A stretch of DNA of 64,000 nucleotides, taken from assembly GCA_019739215.1 (NCBI GenBank), contig JAHHDR010000017.1, forward strand, positions 95,530 through 159,529, in the 5' to 3' direction. The stretch comes from Rhizobium sp. (GTDB lineage Bacteria > Pseudomonadota > Alphaproteobacteria > Rhizobiales > Rhizobiaceae). The translations under genes and the position numbers were made by a program. Below the pieces are notes generated by a model. It did not search any database. It worked only from the letters and a program-made list of their open reading frames with translations, and had not been told where the DNA came from. Positions 36,908 through 46,450 of this stretch are shown here, one piece after another (the first letter of the stretch is position 1; the number at the start of each line of letters is the position of its first letter).

Positions 36908-36977
36908 TCTTTTTCTTTCCTTCCATGCGGCCACTATCGGGCCGTCTGCCGCCGCCGGGGACGGCCGGGCAATGATT

Positions 36978-37526
36978 TCACTCTTCAAGCTTCAGGTTCT
37001 TGAGAACCGCGAATGGCGAAGGCTTCTTCTCCGCCACCGACTCCTGCTCCAGATGGCCTTCAAACCGCAGGCCCGGCTTGCGCGGATAGGGATCGAGCGC
37101 CATGGCCGCCATCTCCGCGACGAACGCGCCGACATCGATCTCGTCACCCGTAAACGGCTCAGGCAGGTCTGGGCCGTCGGGATCGAGCAGGATCTCGCCG
37201 GCGTCGTTGGCCGGGATGCGCGCAAGCGGCGATCCCTCCGGCACGAAGATCTCCTCGACATCCTCATCGATCACCTGCGCGACCGGCTCGAGCGTCACCA
37301 CGCAGGCCTGTGTCGTCTCCGCATGGATCGAGCCCATCACCTTGACGCCATCCTTCTTCCAGCGCCGGACCTTCAGCTCAGCCGAGAGCGCCTCGACGCC
37401 GAGGATGCCCCAGAGCGCCGCAAGCGCCGCACGCTCGCGTGCATCGGCCTCGATGCGCAGCGCGAGCGGATTGTACGATACATGCCCGACCTTGATCCGG
37501 TAGCTGAAGGGTGCCCCACTCGTCAT
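36978..37526 (-). CDS. DUF177 / YceD-like protein
   Basis: 182-residue cytosolic protein of the DUF177 (YceD) family, linked to accumulation of 23S rRNA in bacteria and plastids. The conserved Cys and acidic block appear as [22 protein letters not shown] in two parts, and the C-terminal [19 protein letters not shown] as expected. In many bacteria it sits upstream of rpmF-plsX; here rpmF is absent and plsX follows after 70 bases. Its ATG overlaps the stop of the cytochrome chaperone gene (ATGA). Confidence 0.88.
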   Translation of the reverse strand: MTSGAPFSYRIKVGHVSYNPLALRIEADARERAALAALWGILGVEALSAELKVRRWKKDGVKVMGSIHAETTQACVVTLEPVAQVIDEDVEEIFVPEGSPLARIPANDAGEILLDPDGPDLPEPFTGDEIDVGAFVAEMAAMALDPYPRKPGLRFEGHLEQESVAEKKPSPFAVLKNLKLEE

Positions 37527-38071
37527 GCTCTCTCCTTCGCCGGTTCCGGCAGGCTCGCGTCGCCACTGGCCAGAACGGATTCGGGTATCGTCTTCAGTTC
37601 GTTCTCCGCTCCGACCATATAATCCGCCAGTAGCCGCATAGAAAGCGCCCCGTCGGCATTTTCCGGATGTATATTCCGGCGCAGCGCCGCCTCGAGCGCC
37701 GCTAAATCGTTGCCCTCAAGTGCGCGCGCGTAGGAATCCAGGCGGCCATAGAACATCCCCGCGAGCTTCTTCATCCGCTTCGGCACGCCGCTGTCGCCGA
37801 TGCCGAGTTCGCGCATGGAGTGGTCGAGATCCTCGAAGAATGCCTCGACGACCTGCTGCGCAATGGCCTTGACCTGGTCTGCCGAGGTCGCGGTGCGGCG
37901 GAAATAGAGTATGAGCACGATGGCCAGCATCTCGAACCGCCCCATCACCGTGTCGGGCACGTTCATGCCGCTGAAGAATACCGGATGCCGGGCTGCGGCA
38001 GTCAAGGCGGCATATTGGCGAACCATCAGCGCGTGGCTGCTCTTATTTTTCCGAAACAGTCCGAGTATCAT
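37523..38071 (-). CDS. Ubiquinol-cytochrome c chaperone family protein
   Basis: 182 residues of the CBP3/UQCC1 family, which in mitochondria assists synthesis and assembly of cytochrome b of the bc1 complex. Landmarks are ALTAAARHPVFFSGMNVPDT, FEMLAIVLILYFRRT and DSGVPKRMKKLAGMFYGRL. The likely start is ATG 38071 with a TTG just before it. It is first in the transcript running through DUF177, plsX and fabH, and divergent from bamE. No bc1 genes are in the window. Confidence 0.88.
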   Translation of the reverse strand: MILGLFRKNKSSHALMVRQYAALTAAARHPVFFSGMNVPDTVMGRFEMLAIVLILYFRRTATSADQVKAIAQQVVEAFFEDLDHSMRELGIGDSGVPKRMKKLAGMFYGRLDSYARALEGNDLAALEAALRRNIHPENADGALSMRLLADYMVGAENELKTIPESVLASGDASLPEPAKERA

Positions 38072-38265
38072 CAATTTGCCCTGATTTGGCGCTCTGAAAT
38101 CCGCAGCAATCGTGGCGCGGCTTGTTGCATCCCAAGGGAAGCTGGTTTACCGAAGCAGGCACGAATTGCAATGGCGCAGGCTTGTTCGGGGAAAACTGCG
38201 TCGCTTCGATGGCATTTCAAAGGAATGGCGGAACCCCTCCCGCCGGGCGGATAGTTCGGGAGAAT

Positions 38266-38766
38266 GTGTTGAGAGTTCAAGCCAGGCACAACCGCACCCT
38301 GAAGGCGAGCGGCATCGTCACTGCCGTGCTCGTCGCGACGGTTTCGCTCTCGTCCTGCACGACCGGCGACGTCATCCAGAACGGTTATGTGGTCGACGAG
38401 CAGACATTGGCGCTGGCGCCAGTCGGTTCCAGCCGCGAACAGGTCATGCTGTCCCTCGGCTCCCCTTCGGCGACGGCGACGTTCGATTCGGAAGTGTTCT
38501 ACTACATCTCGCAGAAGCGCACGCGCGCGGCCGCCTTCATGAAGCCGACCCTGGTCGAGCAAAGCATTCTGGCGGTTTATTTCAATACGGATGGTGAAGT
38601 CGACCGCCTCGCCAACTACAAGCTCGAGGACGGCCGCGTCGTCGACATGCTGTCAAAGACGACGCCGACCGGCGGCTCGGAAATGACCTTCCTGATGCGC
38701 CTGCTCAGGGGCGGCGTCAACCCGGCTCAGGCCGCGGCGACCGCGCTCGGAACCCGGCGCTACTGA
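38266..38766 (+). CDS. bamE: BamE/SmpA-OmlA outer-membrane assembly lipoprotein
   Basis: About 166 residues. A lipoprotein signal (VTAVLVATVSLSSC) puts the lipidated Cys near residue 30. The SmpA/OmlA domain follows with GYVVDEQTLALAPVGSSREQ, VMLSLGSPSATATFDSEVF and FYYISQ, then VYFNTDGEVDRLANYKLEDG. It is predicted to be part of the BAM complex that inserts beta-barrel proteins. There is no ATG; GTG 38266 and TTG 38269 both follow GGGAG, with TTG better spaced. It is divergent from the cytochrome chaperone gene, the usual rhizobial arrangement. Confidence 0.85.
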   Translation: MLRVQARHNRTLKASGIVTAVLVATVSLSSCTTGDVIQNGYVVDEQTLALAPVGSSREQVMLSLGSPSATATFDSEVFYYISQKRTRAAAFMKPTLVEQSILAVYFNTDGEVDRLANYKLEDGRVVDMLSKTTPTGGSEMTFLMRLLRGGVNPAQAAATALGTRRY

Positions 38767-38818
38767 CACGCGTCCGGCGGCGGGCAACGGCCTGCCGCTC
38801 CAGATACTGGACATGCAA

Positions 38819-38844
38819 ATGGCGCCGGATCACTCCGGCGCCAT
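38819..38844. terminator. Bidirectional terminator between bamE and hppA
   Basis: ATGGCGCCGGA (38819-38829) and TCCGGCGCCAT (38834-38844) form a perfect 11-base stem with a TCAC loop. The plus-strand tail is TCTTGTTTC. It separates the convergent bamE and hppA genes. Confidence 0.82.
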
Positions 38845-38866
38845 TCTTGTTTCAGGGCGTGCCCGA

Positions 38867-41002
38867 TTAGGCCAGGACGGCCAGCAGCAGCAGCGCCACG
38901 ATATTGGTGATCTTGATGGCGGGATTGACCGCCGGGCCGGCGGTGTCCTTGTAGGGATCGCCGACCGTGTCGCCGGTGACCGACGCCTTGTGGGCGTCCG
39001 AACCCTTGAGGTGCTTGACGCCGTCCTTGTCGACGAAGCCGTCCTCGAAGCTTTTCTTGGCATTGTCCCAGGCGCCACCGCCCGAGGTCATGGAAATCGC
39101 AACGAACAGGCCGTTGACGATCACGCCGAGAAGGGAGGCGCCGAGCGCGGCGAAGGCCGAGGCCTTGGAGCCGGAAATCAGCAGCACGCCGAAATAGACC
39201 ACGAGCGGCGCAAGGACCGGCAGCAGCGAGGGAATGATCATTTCCCGGATCGCGGCCTTGGTCAGCAGGTCGACGGCGCGCCCGTAATCCGGCTTTTCGG
39301 TTCCCGCCATGATGCCCGGCTTTTCCTTGAACTGCCGGCGCACCTCCTCGACGATCGATCCGGCCGCGCGACCGACGGCCGTCATCGCGATACCGCCGAA
39401 GAGGTAGGGGATCAGGCCGCCGAAGATCAGGCCCGCCACGACATAGGGGTTGGACAGATCAAAGGAGATCTCACCCATGTTGGCGAAGTAGGGATACTTG
39501 TCCCCGTTGGCAGCGAAATACTGCAGGTCATTGGCATAGGCAGCGAACAGGACCAGCGCGCCGAGGCCGGCGGAGCCAATCGCATAGCCCTTGGTGACCG
39601 CCTTGGTGGTGTTGCCGACGGCATCGAGCGCGTCGGTGACCTTGCGGACCTCGGGATCGAGATGGCTCATCTCGGCGATGCCGCCGGCGTTGTCGGTGAC
39701 GGGACCGAAAGCGTCCAGCGCCACGATCATGCCGGCAAGGCCGAGCATGGCGGTGACCGCGATGCCGGTGCCGAACAGGCCGCCGAGCTGATAGGTGGAA
39801 ATGATGCCGAAGACGATGACGATCGCTGGAAGCGCGGTCGACTCAAGGGAAACAGCCAGACCCTGGATCACGTTCGTGCCGTGTCCCGTCACGGATGCCT
39901 GGGCGATGGAATTGACCGGCCGCTTGTTGGTGCCGGTATAGTATTCCGTGATCACGACGATGAGCGCCGTCACCACAAGCCCGACCAGTCCGCAGAAGAA
40001 CAGGCTCGTGCCGTTGACCAGCGCGCCTTCCTTGCCGAAATCACCCCATCCGACGGTGACATGCGTCGCCACGGCGAGCGCTATGATCGACAACAGGGCG
40101 GTCACGATCAGGCCCTTGTAGAGCGCGTTCATGATGTTGTTGTCAGCACCGAGCTTGACGAAGAAGGTGCCGGCGATCGAGGTCAGGATCGCAGCCGCCG
40201 CAAATGGCGAGCGGATAGATCATCGCGCTTTCGAGCACCGGGGTTCCGGCGAAGAAGATCGCCGCCAGCACCATCGTGGCGACCGACCGTGACGAGCATA
40301 GGTCTCGAACAGGTCGGCCGCCATGCCGGCGCAATCGCCGACATTGTCGCCGACATTGTCGGCGATCGTTGCCGGGTTGCGCGGATCGTCCTCCGGAATG
40401 CCGGCCTCGACCTTGCCGACGAGATCGCCGCCGACGTCGGCACCCTTGGTGAAGATGCCGCCGCCAAGGCGGGCGAAGATGGAAATGAGCGACGCGCCGA
40501 AGCCGAGCGAGACCAGCGCGTCGATGACGTCACGTCCGCCGCGCTCAAGACCCATGACATCCGTCAGCAGCCAGTAATAGACGGCTACACCAAGCAGTGC
40601 GAGGCCCGCGACCAGCATGCCGGTGATGGCGCCGGACTTGAAGGCGATGTCGAGGCCGGCGGCGAGGCTTTTCGAAGACGCCTGCGCCGTGCGCACGTTG
40701 GCGCGTACCGAGACATGCATGCCGATGAAGCCGGCCGCGCCCGAAAGAACGGCGCCGATCAGAAAGCCGAACGCTGCCTCCGCGGAAAGCAGGAAGAAGG
40801 CAAGGATGAAAACGACGACCCCGACGAAGCCGATGGTCCGGTATTGGCGTGTCAGATAGGCCTGCGCGCCCTCGCGAATATAGCCAGCAATTTCTTGCAT
40901 GCGGGCGTTGCCCTGGTCGGCGGCCATAACCGACTGGGTCGCCCATATCGCATAGACCACGGACAGAAGTCCGCAGACTATGACGGCGAACATAATGCTC
41001 AT
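38867..41002 (-). pseudogene. hppA: hppA, membrane proton-pumping pyrophosphatase, frameshifted (probable sequence errors)
   Basis: Couples pyrophosphate hydrolysis to H+ (or Na+) transport across the inner membrane. About 710 codons with some 16 helices; [20 protein letters not shown] carries the pyrophosphate-binding acidic motif, and [21 protein letters not shown] the second. After FETYA the frame shifts. Reconstruction needs one extra base removed near 40296, another near 40284 and a third near 40190, after which the protein reads [20 protein letters not shown] and continues open to the stop. Three insertions keep the overall length a multiple of three. The Lys/Ala determinant of K+ dependence was not resolved. 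ATG 41002 has GGAGG upstream. Confidence 0.93.
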
Positions 41003-41197
41003 TCCATCATTCCTCCAAATTCGGCTGGACAATATCCCGCCGCGAATCCTTCCGACGCCTGCCATACTCCCCGTACAGACGCAGAACCGGCGCGAGATTG
41101 CGTGCTGCAAAATGCCGCGTCAAGCCTTGCCGCGTCCAATAATTGAAATGCAGCGGCCGAATTCAGTAGTTTCGATTAAAATGTTTAGATCAGCTTT

Positions 41198-42418
41198 TCA
41201 GGCGGCGTTTGCGCGTCTCGCCAGCAGAAAAAGCAGGATCAATCCCAGGATCGCCAGCGGCCAGACCGGAAGAATCATCGCGTCCCAACCATAGGCGTTG
41301 AAAACGAGACCGGAAGCGAAGGACGCAAGCGCGACGGTGGAGAACAGGATGATGTCGTTGAAGCCCTGCACCTTGTCGGCCTCGCTCGGCCGGTAACTGG
41401 AGGCGACGATCGCAGTGGAGCCGATGAAACCGAAATTCCAGCCGACCCCGAGCAGGATGAGCGCGCCCCAGAAATTCCACAGCTCGATGCCCGTATGCGC
41501 CACCACGGCGCAGGCCATGAGGATCAGCAGCCCGGTCGCGACCACTTTCTCCGCGCCGAAGCGGTTGATCAGCTGGCCGGTAAAGAAACTCGGGCCGAAC
41601 ATGCCGAGGACATGGAACTGGATGCCGAGTGTCGACTCGTCGGTGGAGAAGCCGCAGCCGATCACCATGGCCAGCGGTGCGCCGGTCATCATGAAGGTCA
41701 TCAGCGCGTAGGTCGATATCCCGCAGAACATGCCGGTCGCGAAGCGCTGGGTCATGACGATCTCGGCCAGCGGTCGCGGCGGCAGCGCACCCTCCGCATG
41801 TCCGGTTTCCAGCGCCGGCAACCTGAGAAAGATCATCACGCCCGCCGCCACGAGGCCGATCGGGACGAAGCTGAGGAAAGCGCCGGCAAAGGGTGCGGCG
41901 GGGAAAAGCTCGCCGGTGTAGCGGGCGATCTGCGGCCCCAGCACCGCCGAGACGATGCCGCCGGCCAGGATCCACGAGATCGCCGTTGCCTTGTAGGTCG
42001 AGGGCGAGGCGTCGGCGGCGGCGAAGCGAATCTTCTGGGTGAAGCCGCCTGATATCCCGGTGGCGACCATCGCGCCGACAAACAGCCAGAAATTTCCCTG
42101 AAACAGCGCGATGGTTGCAATCAGACCGCCGATCGACATCATCGACGCGCCGATGATGAACCCGAGCCGGCGACCCAGCAGCCGCGACACGATCGCGACA
42201 AGGACGGCACCGGCGGATACGCCGACGTTGAAAGCGGTCAGCGGCGCGGTGGCCAGCCCCTTGTCGTCACCCAGCATCTGGTAGGCTGCAAGCCCGCCGA
42301 CGGCAAAGGCGATGGGTGGCGCGCTGCCGAGAATGGCCTGCGCCACGGTGAGCAGCGCGACATTGCGCTTGGCCGCGGCAAGATTGATCCCGGTATGCCC
42401 GTCCGCCGCCTCTGCCAT
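41198..42418 (-). CDS. MFS transporter
   Basis: 406 residues with twelve predicted helices. The MFS loop motif after helix 2 is present as SRLLGRRLGFIIGASMMSIG, and the central cytosolic loop lies near LRLPALETGHAEGALPPRP. The C-terminal half has WGALILLGVGWNFGFIGSTA. No substrate-specific signature is recognised; relatives are annotated as general sugar or drug exporters. It starts 17 bases after nusB, so it is likely read with ribH-nusB. Confidence 0.88.
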   Translation of the reverse strand: MAEAADGHTGINLAAAKRNVALLTVAQAILGSAPPIAFAVGGLAAYQMLGDDKGLATAPLTAFNVGVSAGAVLVAIVSRLLGRRLGFIIGASMMSIGGLIATIALFQGNFWLFVGAMVATGISGGFTQKIRFAAADASPSTYKATAISWILAGGIVSAVLGPQIARYTGELFPAAPFAGAFLSFVPIGLVAAGVMIFLRLPALETGHAEGALPPRPLAEIVMTQRFATGMFCGISTYALMTFMMTGAPLAMVIGCGFSTDESTLGIQFHVLGMFGPSFFTGQLINRFGAEKVVATGLLILMACAVVAHTGIELWNFWGALILLGVGWNFGFIGSTAIVASSYRPSEADKVQGFNDIILFSTVALASFASGLVFNAYGWDAMILPVWPLAILGLILLFLLARRANAA

Positions 42419-42435
42419 GCTGCCAGCGCCCTGCC

Positions 42436-42915
42436 CTACTTGCTCGATCCACGAACCTTGCGCGCGACCGAATCGAGCACCGCATTGACCAGCCTGGGCT
42501 CCTCTTCGCCGAAGAAGGCGTTGGCGATCTCGACATATTCCGTGATGATGACGGGCGCCGGCACGTCCTTGCGCTCGCGTAGTTCGAACACGCCGGCACG
42601 CAGGATCGCCCGCAGCGTCGTATCCAGCCGGGACAACGGCCAGCCCTCGACGAGCGAGTCGGCAATCACCGGATCGAGCGCGCGCTGGTCCTTGACGACG
42701 CCAGCGACGATCGAGCGGAACCAGGATGCGTCGGCCTTTAGATACTGGTCGCCGTCGAGTTCCTGCCCCAGGCGGAAATTCTCGTATTCGGAGACGATTT
42801 CAAGCACGCCGGTGCCGGACAGGTCCATCTGGTAAAGCGCCTGGACGGCGGCCAGCCGCGCGGCTCCACGCTGATTGGCGCGCTTGACGTCGTCTGATGT
42901 CGTGTCGCCGCTCAT
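42436..42915 (-). CDS. nusB: Transcription antitermination factor NusB
   Basis: 159-residue helical protein that joins NusE on boxA RNA in rRNA antitermination. It shows [20 protein letters not shown] at the N-terminus, [20 protein letters not shown] with the conserved Arg-Leu-Asp, and [30 protein letters not shown] at the C-terminus (read in two parts). ATG 42915 lies 1 base after the ribH stop; the ribH-nusB pair is near-universal in alphaproteobacteria. Confidence 0.98.
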   Translation of the reverse strand: MSGDTTSDDVKRANQRGAARLAAVQALYQMDLSGTGVLEIVSEYENFRLGQELDGDQYLKADASWFRSIVAGVVKDQRALDPVIADSLVEGWPLSRLDTTLRAILRAGVFELRERKDVPAPVIITEYVEIANAFFGEEEPRLVNAVLDSVARKVRGSSK

Positions 42916-42916
42916 G

Positions 42917-43375
42917 TCAGGCGCCGAATTTCTTCTTGAGAGCGATCATGGTGAGCGCGGCCTTGGCAGCAAAGCCGCCCTTGTCGAGTTCCTTGAGCTT
43001 GGCGCGGCGCCAGCCTTGCGCGTCGTTCTCGACCGTCAGGATGCCGTTGCCGATGGCCAGGGATTCACTGACGGCAAGGTCCATCAGCGCGCGCGAGGAT
43101 TCGTTGGAGACGATATCGAAATGGTAGGTCTCGCCGCGGATGACCATGCCGAGCGCGACGAAGCCGTCATATTTGGTGCCGCCATTGTCGGCTCCGTCCA
43201 GCGCCATGGCAATGGCGGCGGGAATTTCGAGCGCGCCGGGAACCGTCACGACGTCGTAGGTCGCGTCGGCAGCCTTGAGCGCCTCGGTGGCGCCTTCCAG
43301 CAGCGCATCGGCCATGTCGTCATAGAAACGCGCTTCGACAATCAGGATGTGAGGGGCATGCTTCTTCTTGGCCAT
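42917..43375 (-). CDS. ribH: 6,7-dimethyl-8-ribityllumazine synthase
   Basis: Penultimate step of riboflavin synthesis. 152 residues with [35 protein letters not shown] and [20 protein letters not shown], which carries the catalytic His. Subunits normally form pentamers or icosahedra. The first gene of the ribH-nusB unit. ribD and ribE are on the same strand about 6 kb upstream, separated by the phosphonate cassette and the sulfotransferase. Confidence 0.97.
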   Translation of the reverse strand: MAKKKHAPHILIVEARFYDDMADALLEGATEALKAADATYDVVTVPGALEIPAAIAMALDGADNGGTKYDGFVALGMVIRGETYHFDIVSNESSRALMDLAVSESLAIGNGILTVENDAQGWRRAKLKELDKGGFAAKAALTMIALKKKFGA

Positions 43376-43573
43376 ATCTGTCCTCGGGGAATTTCAGGCA
43401 GTCCTGCTGCAATTTTGAGCGCGTCAAACCACGGACCGGTCAGATTGGCAAGTCAATTCTCCTCATGCCACCTCCCAACAATAATGAACGGTCCGTCACC
43501 GCGTCCGCTTTCCAAATCAGCGGGTTTGCCCTACTGTTGAATCGAAATTAGCAGTTGCCACCCGGAGTATGTC

Positions 43574-43813
43574 ATGGCCCGCTCACTTTCCCTTCTTCTA
43601 ACCATCGCGGGCGTGCTCGTTGCAGGCCAGGCTTTCGCCCAGGCCACGACCAGCGACCCGCTCGGCATCAACGTCATCGACGAGCCGACCATCTCGACGC
43701 AGCGCGCCGGGATCGGCAACGGCACGTCGAGCACCATTCCCCGCAACCAGAGAAATTCCTGGGACAGCGGCTTTCTCAACGACCTGAACCTCGACGGCGA
43801 GATCGACCAGTAG
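43574..43813 (+). CDS. Small secreted protein ending in an EF-hand-like loop
   Basis: 79 residues: a Sec signal (LSLLLTIAGVLVAGQAFA, cleavage after AFA) and a mature peptide of about 57 residues, mostly polar and probably disordered. The last residues, DLNLDGEIDQ, match the start of a Ca-binding EF-hand or dockerin loop (D-x-N-x-D-G-x-I-D), but no helix follows because the protein ends there. No family recognised. It is divergent from ribH, and a terminator hairpin follows its stop. Confidence 0.65.
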   Translation: MARSLSLLLTIAGVLVAGQAFAQATTSDPLGINVIDEPTISTQRAGIGNGTSSTIPRNQRNSWDSGFLNDLNLDGEIDQ

Positions 43814-43837
43814 GCGGCTAGCGCGATTCCCGATGAC

Positions 43838-43873
43838 AAAAGGCGCGGGTGCCAGTGACATCTGCGCCTTTTT
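43838..43873. terminator. Terminator between the small secreted gene and phnE
   Basis: AAAGGCGC (43839-43846) pairs with GCGCCTTT (43864-43871) over a 17-base loop. T tracts on the plus strand and A tracts before the stem allow use in both directions between these convergent genes. Confidence 0.7.
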
Positions 43874-43909
43874 CTTGACCGTGACGCGCGGCGTGCCGTC
43901 AGGCGGTCG

Positions 43910-44704
43910 TCATTGCGCCTTGACGCGAAGTTTGTCGGTGGCAAATTCCATGATCAGCACCAGGACGAAGATCACCAGGATGATGGTCGAGGCGTTCTTG
44001 TACTGGAAGAGATCGAAGGCGACCTTGAGTTCCTGGCCGATGCCTCCGGCGCCGACAAGGCCGAGCACCACGGACGAGCGCACTGCCTTTTCCAGCGCAA
44101 ACTGCGACGTGTTGATCAGTGACGGCATGATGTCGGGGATGACGGCGCCTGTCAGCACCGAGAATTTGCTGGCGCCGGCCGTGGACAGCGCTTCCTGCGG
44201 CTGCTTTTCGGAATCCTCGATCGCCTCGGCGAAGAAGCGTCCGCAAAAGCCGATCGTGTCGATGATGATGGTCATGGTGCCGGCAACCGAGCCGAGCCCG
44301 ATCGAGGCGACGAACAACAGCGCCCAGACCATGTCCGGCACCGTGCGGAACAGCGAGATCAGCGTCTTGAAAATGTGACGGAACGGGCCGAAGGGCGAGA
44401 GCGTGCGCGATGCGAACCAGGCGATCGGCAGGCTGAGCAGGACGCCGAAGACAGTTCCGACAAAGGCGATCTGCAGCGTCTCGATCGTCCGCCACATCAC
44501 ACGGCCGAGGAAGCCGGGCTCGATGCTGGGCGGCAGCATGCGTTCGACAAGGCTGTACATCCGCGGAGCGCCGGCCAGGAGTTGCGACGGGGATGGCGAG
44601 ACCTGATTGACCGAGACGATAAAGAGCGCACCGGCAGCGACGAGGATGGCAAAGGTCACCGGGGACAGACGACCCACCCGGCCGGGCACCAGCCGATCAT
44701 GCAT
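43910..44704 (-). CDS. phnE: Phosphonate-type ABC transporter permease
   Basis: 264 residues with about six helices. The permease EAA loop reads EALSTAGASKFSVLTGAVIP, and the PhnE-type segments PPSIEPGFLGRVMWRTIETL and FRTVPDMVWALLFV are present. ATG 44704 overlaps the phnC stop by 8 bases, which favours coupled translation; an earlier in-frame start would lie wholly inside phnC. It is the last gene of phnD-phnC-phnE. Homologues carry phosphonates, phosphate or phosphite, so the ligand is not fixed by sequence. Confidence 0.9.
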   Translation of the reverse strand: MHDRLVPGRVGRLSPVTFAILVAAGALFIVSVNQVSPSPSQLLAGAPRMYSLVERMLPPSIEPGFLGRVMWRTIETLQIAFVGTVFGVLLSLPIAWFASRTLSPFGPFRHIFKTLISLFRTVPDMVWALLFVASIGLGSVAGTMTIIIDTIGFCGRFFAEAIEDSEKQPQEALSTAGASKFSVLTGAVIPDIMPSLINTSQFALEKAVRSSVVLGLVGAGGIGQELKVAFDLFQYKNASTIILVIFVLVLIMEFATDKLRVKAQ

Positions 44705-45461
44705 TGAAGACACCGTCGATCTCGCTGCGGCTGACAGCGCCTGCCGGAAGGTCGAAATGGATCCGGCCGGCCTTGAGCGCGATGATACGGTCGGCGAAGC
44801 TGATGGCATGGTCCATGTCATGGGTGGTGAAGACCAGCGTGATGCCGTTCTTGCGCACCAGTTCGCTGAACACCTCCATCACGTCGCGGCCCGCGGTCGG
44901 ATCGAGGCTGGCAGCGGGTTCGTCGGCGATCATCAGCGCCGGTTGGCGGATCAGTGCACGGGCGATGGCCACGCGCTGCGCCTGGCCGCCGGAGAGTTCG
45001 TCCGCCCGCGCCTTGGCCTTCGCCGTCAGGTTGACCTGCTCCAGCGCCTCCATGGCCTGCTCGCGAAATTCCTGCCGGGCGATGGCCTGGTGCCAGGCGC
45101 GCCAGCCGCCGGCTAGGCCGAGCTTGCCATGGACGACGTTGGTCAGAACGGACTGGCGCCGCACCAGCCCGTGGCTCTGGAAAACGAAGCCCATGCGCTG
45201 GCGGATGCGCTGCAACTGCGTCTTGCTCGGCGATGCATGGAACGTCTCGCCCAGGGTGACAACCTCGCCGCTGCAGAAACTCGTGTGGCCGATCAGGCAT
45301 TTGAGCAATGTCGACTTGCCGGTTCCGTTGGAGCCGATCAGCGCGATCCGTTCCCCGGTCCCGATCCGGAGATCGATATTGTCGAGGACGGGGCGGCCGT
45401 TGGCATAGCTCTTCTTCAGCGCCTCGGTACGGATGATGTCTGTTCGGATGATATCTGGCAT
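44697..45461 (-). CDS. phnC: Phosphonate-type ABC transporter ATP-binding protein
   Basis: 254 residues: Walker A GSNGTGKST, the Q loop in GFVFQSHGLV, the PhnC-typical insert RQSVLTNVVHGKLG, the ABC signature LSGGQAQRVAIARAL, Walker B LMIADEP and the switch His in FTTHDMDHA. The N-terminus contains a short internal repeat, DIIRTDIIRT, from a near-perfect 15-base duplication. It is the middle gene of phnDCE, 71 bases after phnD. Confidence 0.93.
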   Translation of the reverse strand: MPDIIRTDIIRTEALKKSYANGRPVLDNIDLRIGTGERIALIGSNGTGKSTLLKCLIGHTSFCSGEVVTLGETFHASPSKTQLQRIRQRMGFVFQSHGLVRRQSVLTNVVHGKLGLAGGWRAWHQAIARQEFREQAMEALEQVNLTAKAKARADELSGGQAQRVAIARALIRQPALMIADEPAASLDPTAGRDVMEVFSELVRKNGITLVFTTHDMDHAISFADRIIALKAGRIHFDLPAGAVSRSEIDGVFNA

Positions 45462-45532
45462 GGCAGGCTCCGGGCTACGACGGAAGGCCGGCGACGAACG
45501 CCGGCCCCGCTATGGATGGGTGGGAACAAGGC

Positions 45533-46390
45533 TTAGTTGACGAAGTCCGTGATCGTGTCGATGCCGATGGTGCGGTACATCGAACGGACATAGTCATAGT
45601 CGCTGTCCTTCACGTCCGTGAGGAAGAAGCCGCCCTTGAACTTCTGATTGTCGTCGCCCTGAAGCACGCCGTCCATCAGTTCCTTGCCGTGCTCCATGAA
45701 CGCCGCCTGGACCGTCTTGAGCACGTCTTCCGGCATGTCCTTGCGGGCGACGAGAATATCGTTCGGCAGGTCGCGGCCACGGGCCAGCACCGTGAATGCG
45801 GTATCCGGGAAGGCTTCGCGGACCGAGCCGAGATGGCCGAAATTGAGGCCGATGGCGGCGATGTCGCCGCGGATCAGCGCTTCAGCCGCCACGTTCTTCG
45901 ACAGAATGACGGATTCATAATCGACATTGTAGTTGAGGCCCGCATCGGTCAGCGCCTGTGCAGGGCCGAGATGCTGCGACGTCGAGCCGACCGAACCGAA
46001 GGATACCTTCTTGCCCTTGAGATCCTCGAGCGAACGGATGGGGCCGTTCGACAGAACCGCGATCTGGGCGAAGTAGTCCGGACGCTGCCAGGCGACGACG
46101 ATCTTGGGCTGGGCCAGCTCCTTCATGACGACATATTCTGCCGGGCCGGTCAGCACGAGATCGATCTGTCCGGAGTTCAGGGCCTCGACGGCCGAGGTGC
46201 GCGACGATACCGGGAAGAGTTCGATGTCGAGGCCGGTGACCTTCTCCAGGGCCTTTTCGAAGCCGCCGAATTCCTGCTGAAGGGCTTCCAGGCCCTCGAT
46301 GTCGGTGACGGCGAACTTGACGGTTTCGGCTGCGGCCGGAACGATCGAGGCCACGGTGATGGCGAGCGCTGCGATGAGTGTGCGTATCAT
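45533..46390 (-). CDS. phnD: Phosphonate/phosphite-type periplasmic binding protein
   Basis: 285 residues with a cleavable signal peptide (TLIAALAITVASIVPAAA, cleavage near AAA-ET). The mature part has the PhnD fold markers: FAVTDIEGLEALQQEFG, LTGPAEYVVMKELAQP, KKVSFGSVGSTSQHLGP and ARKDMPEDVLKTVQAAF. The Ser-Thr-Ser of GSVGSTSQH sits where PhnD proteins coordinate the phosphonate oxygens. The promoter region it shares with phnM holds a PHO-box-like element and a PhnF-type operator. Confidence 0.92.
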   Translation of the reverse strand: MIRTLIAALAITVASIVPAAAETVKFAVTDIEGLEALQQEFGGFEKALEKVTGLDIELFPVSSRTSAVEALNSGQIDLVLTGPAEYVVMKELAQPKIVVAWQRPDYFAQIAVLSNGPIRSLEDLKGKKVSFGSVGSTSQHLGPAQALTDAGLNYNVDYESVILSKNVAAEALIRGDIAAIGLNFGHLGSVREAFPDTAFTVLARGRDLPNDILVARKDMPEDVLKTVQAAFMEHGKELMDGVLQGDDNQKFKGGFFLTDVKDSDYDYVRSMYRTIGIDTITDFVN

Positions 46391-46404
46391 GTTTTATCCC
46401 CTTG

Positions 46405-46416
46405 CTGTATAGACAG
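46405..46416. promoter_or_regulatory. PhnF-type operator upstream of phnD
   Basis: CTGTATAGACAG contains the exact core GTATAGAC of the Mycobacterium smegmatis PhnF operator TGGTATAGACCA, with inverted CTGT/ACAG ends. It lies 15 bases before the phnD ATG, a repressor position, and the nearby GntR/HutC-type gene supplies a candidate protein. Confidence 0.65.
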
Positions 46417-46450
46417 GAAGCATTTCTGCGACTATCCCTAGCGGCGTCAC

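Noticed and set aside
38813..41146. Open frame of 777 codons antisense to hppA
   Set aside because: Low-complexity translation with no ribosome site or domain; it exists because stop codons are rare in the complement of this GC-rich gene.
43376..43573. FMN riboswitch upstream of ribH
   Set aside because: I could not find the conserved AGGG-type FMN aptamer elements. Only a distant inverted pair, ACGGACCG/CGGTCCGT, is present, with no aptamer core.
44697..45461. Duplication at the phnC N-terminus (DIIRTDIIRT) as a sign of misassembly
   Set aside because: The 15-base near repeat is in frame, leaves the gene open and is common slippage variation.
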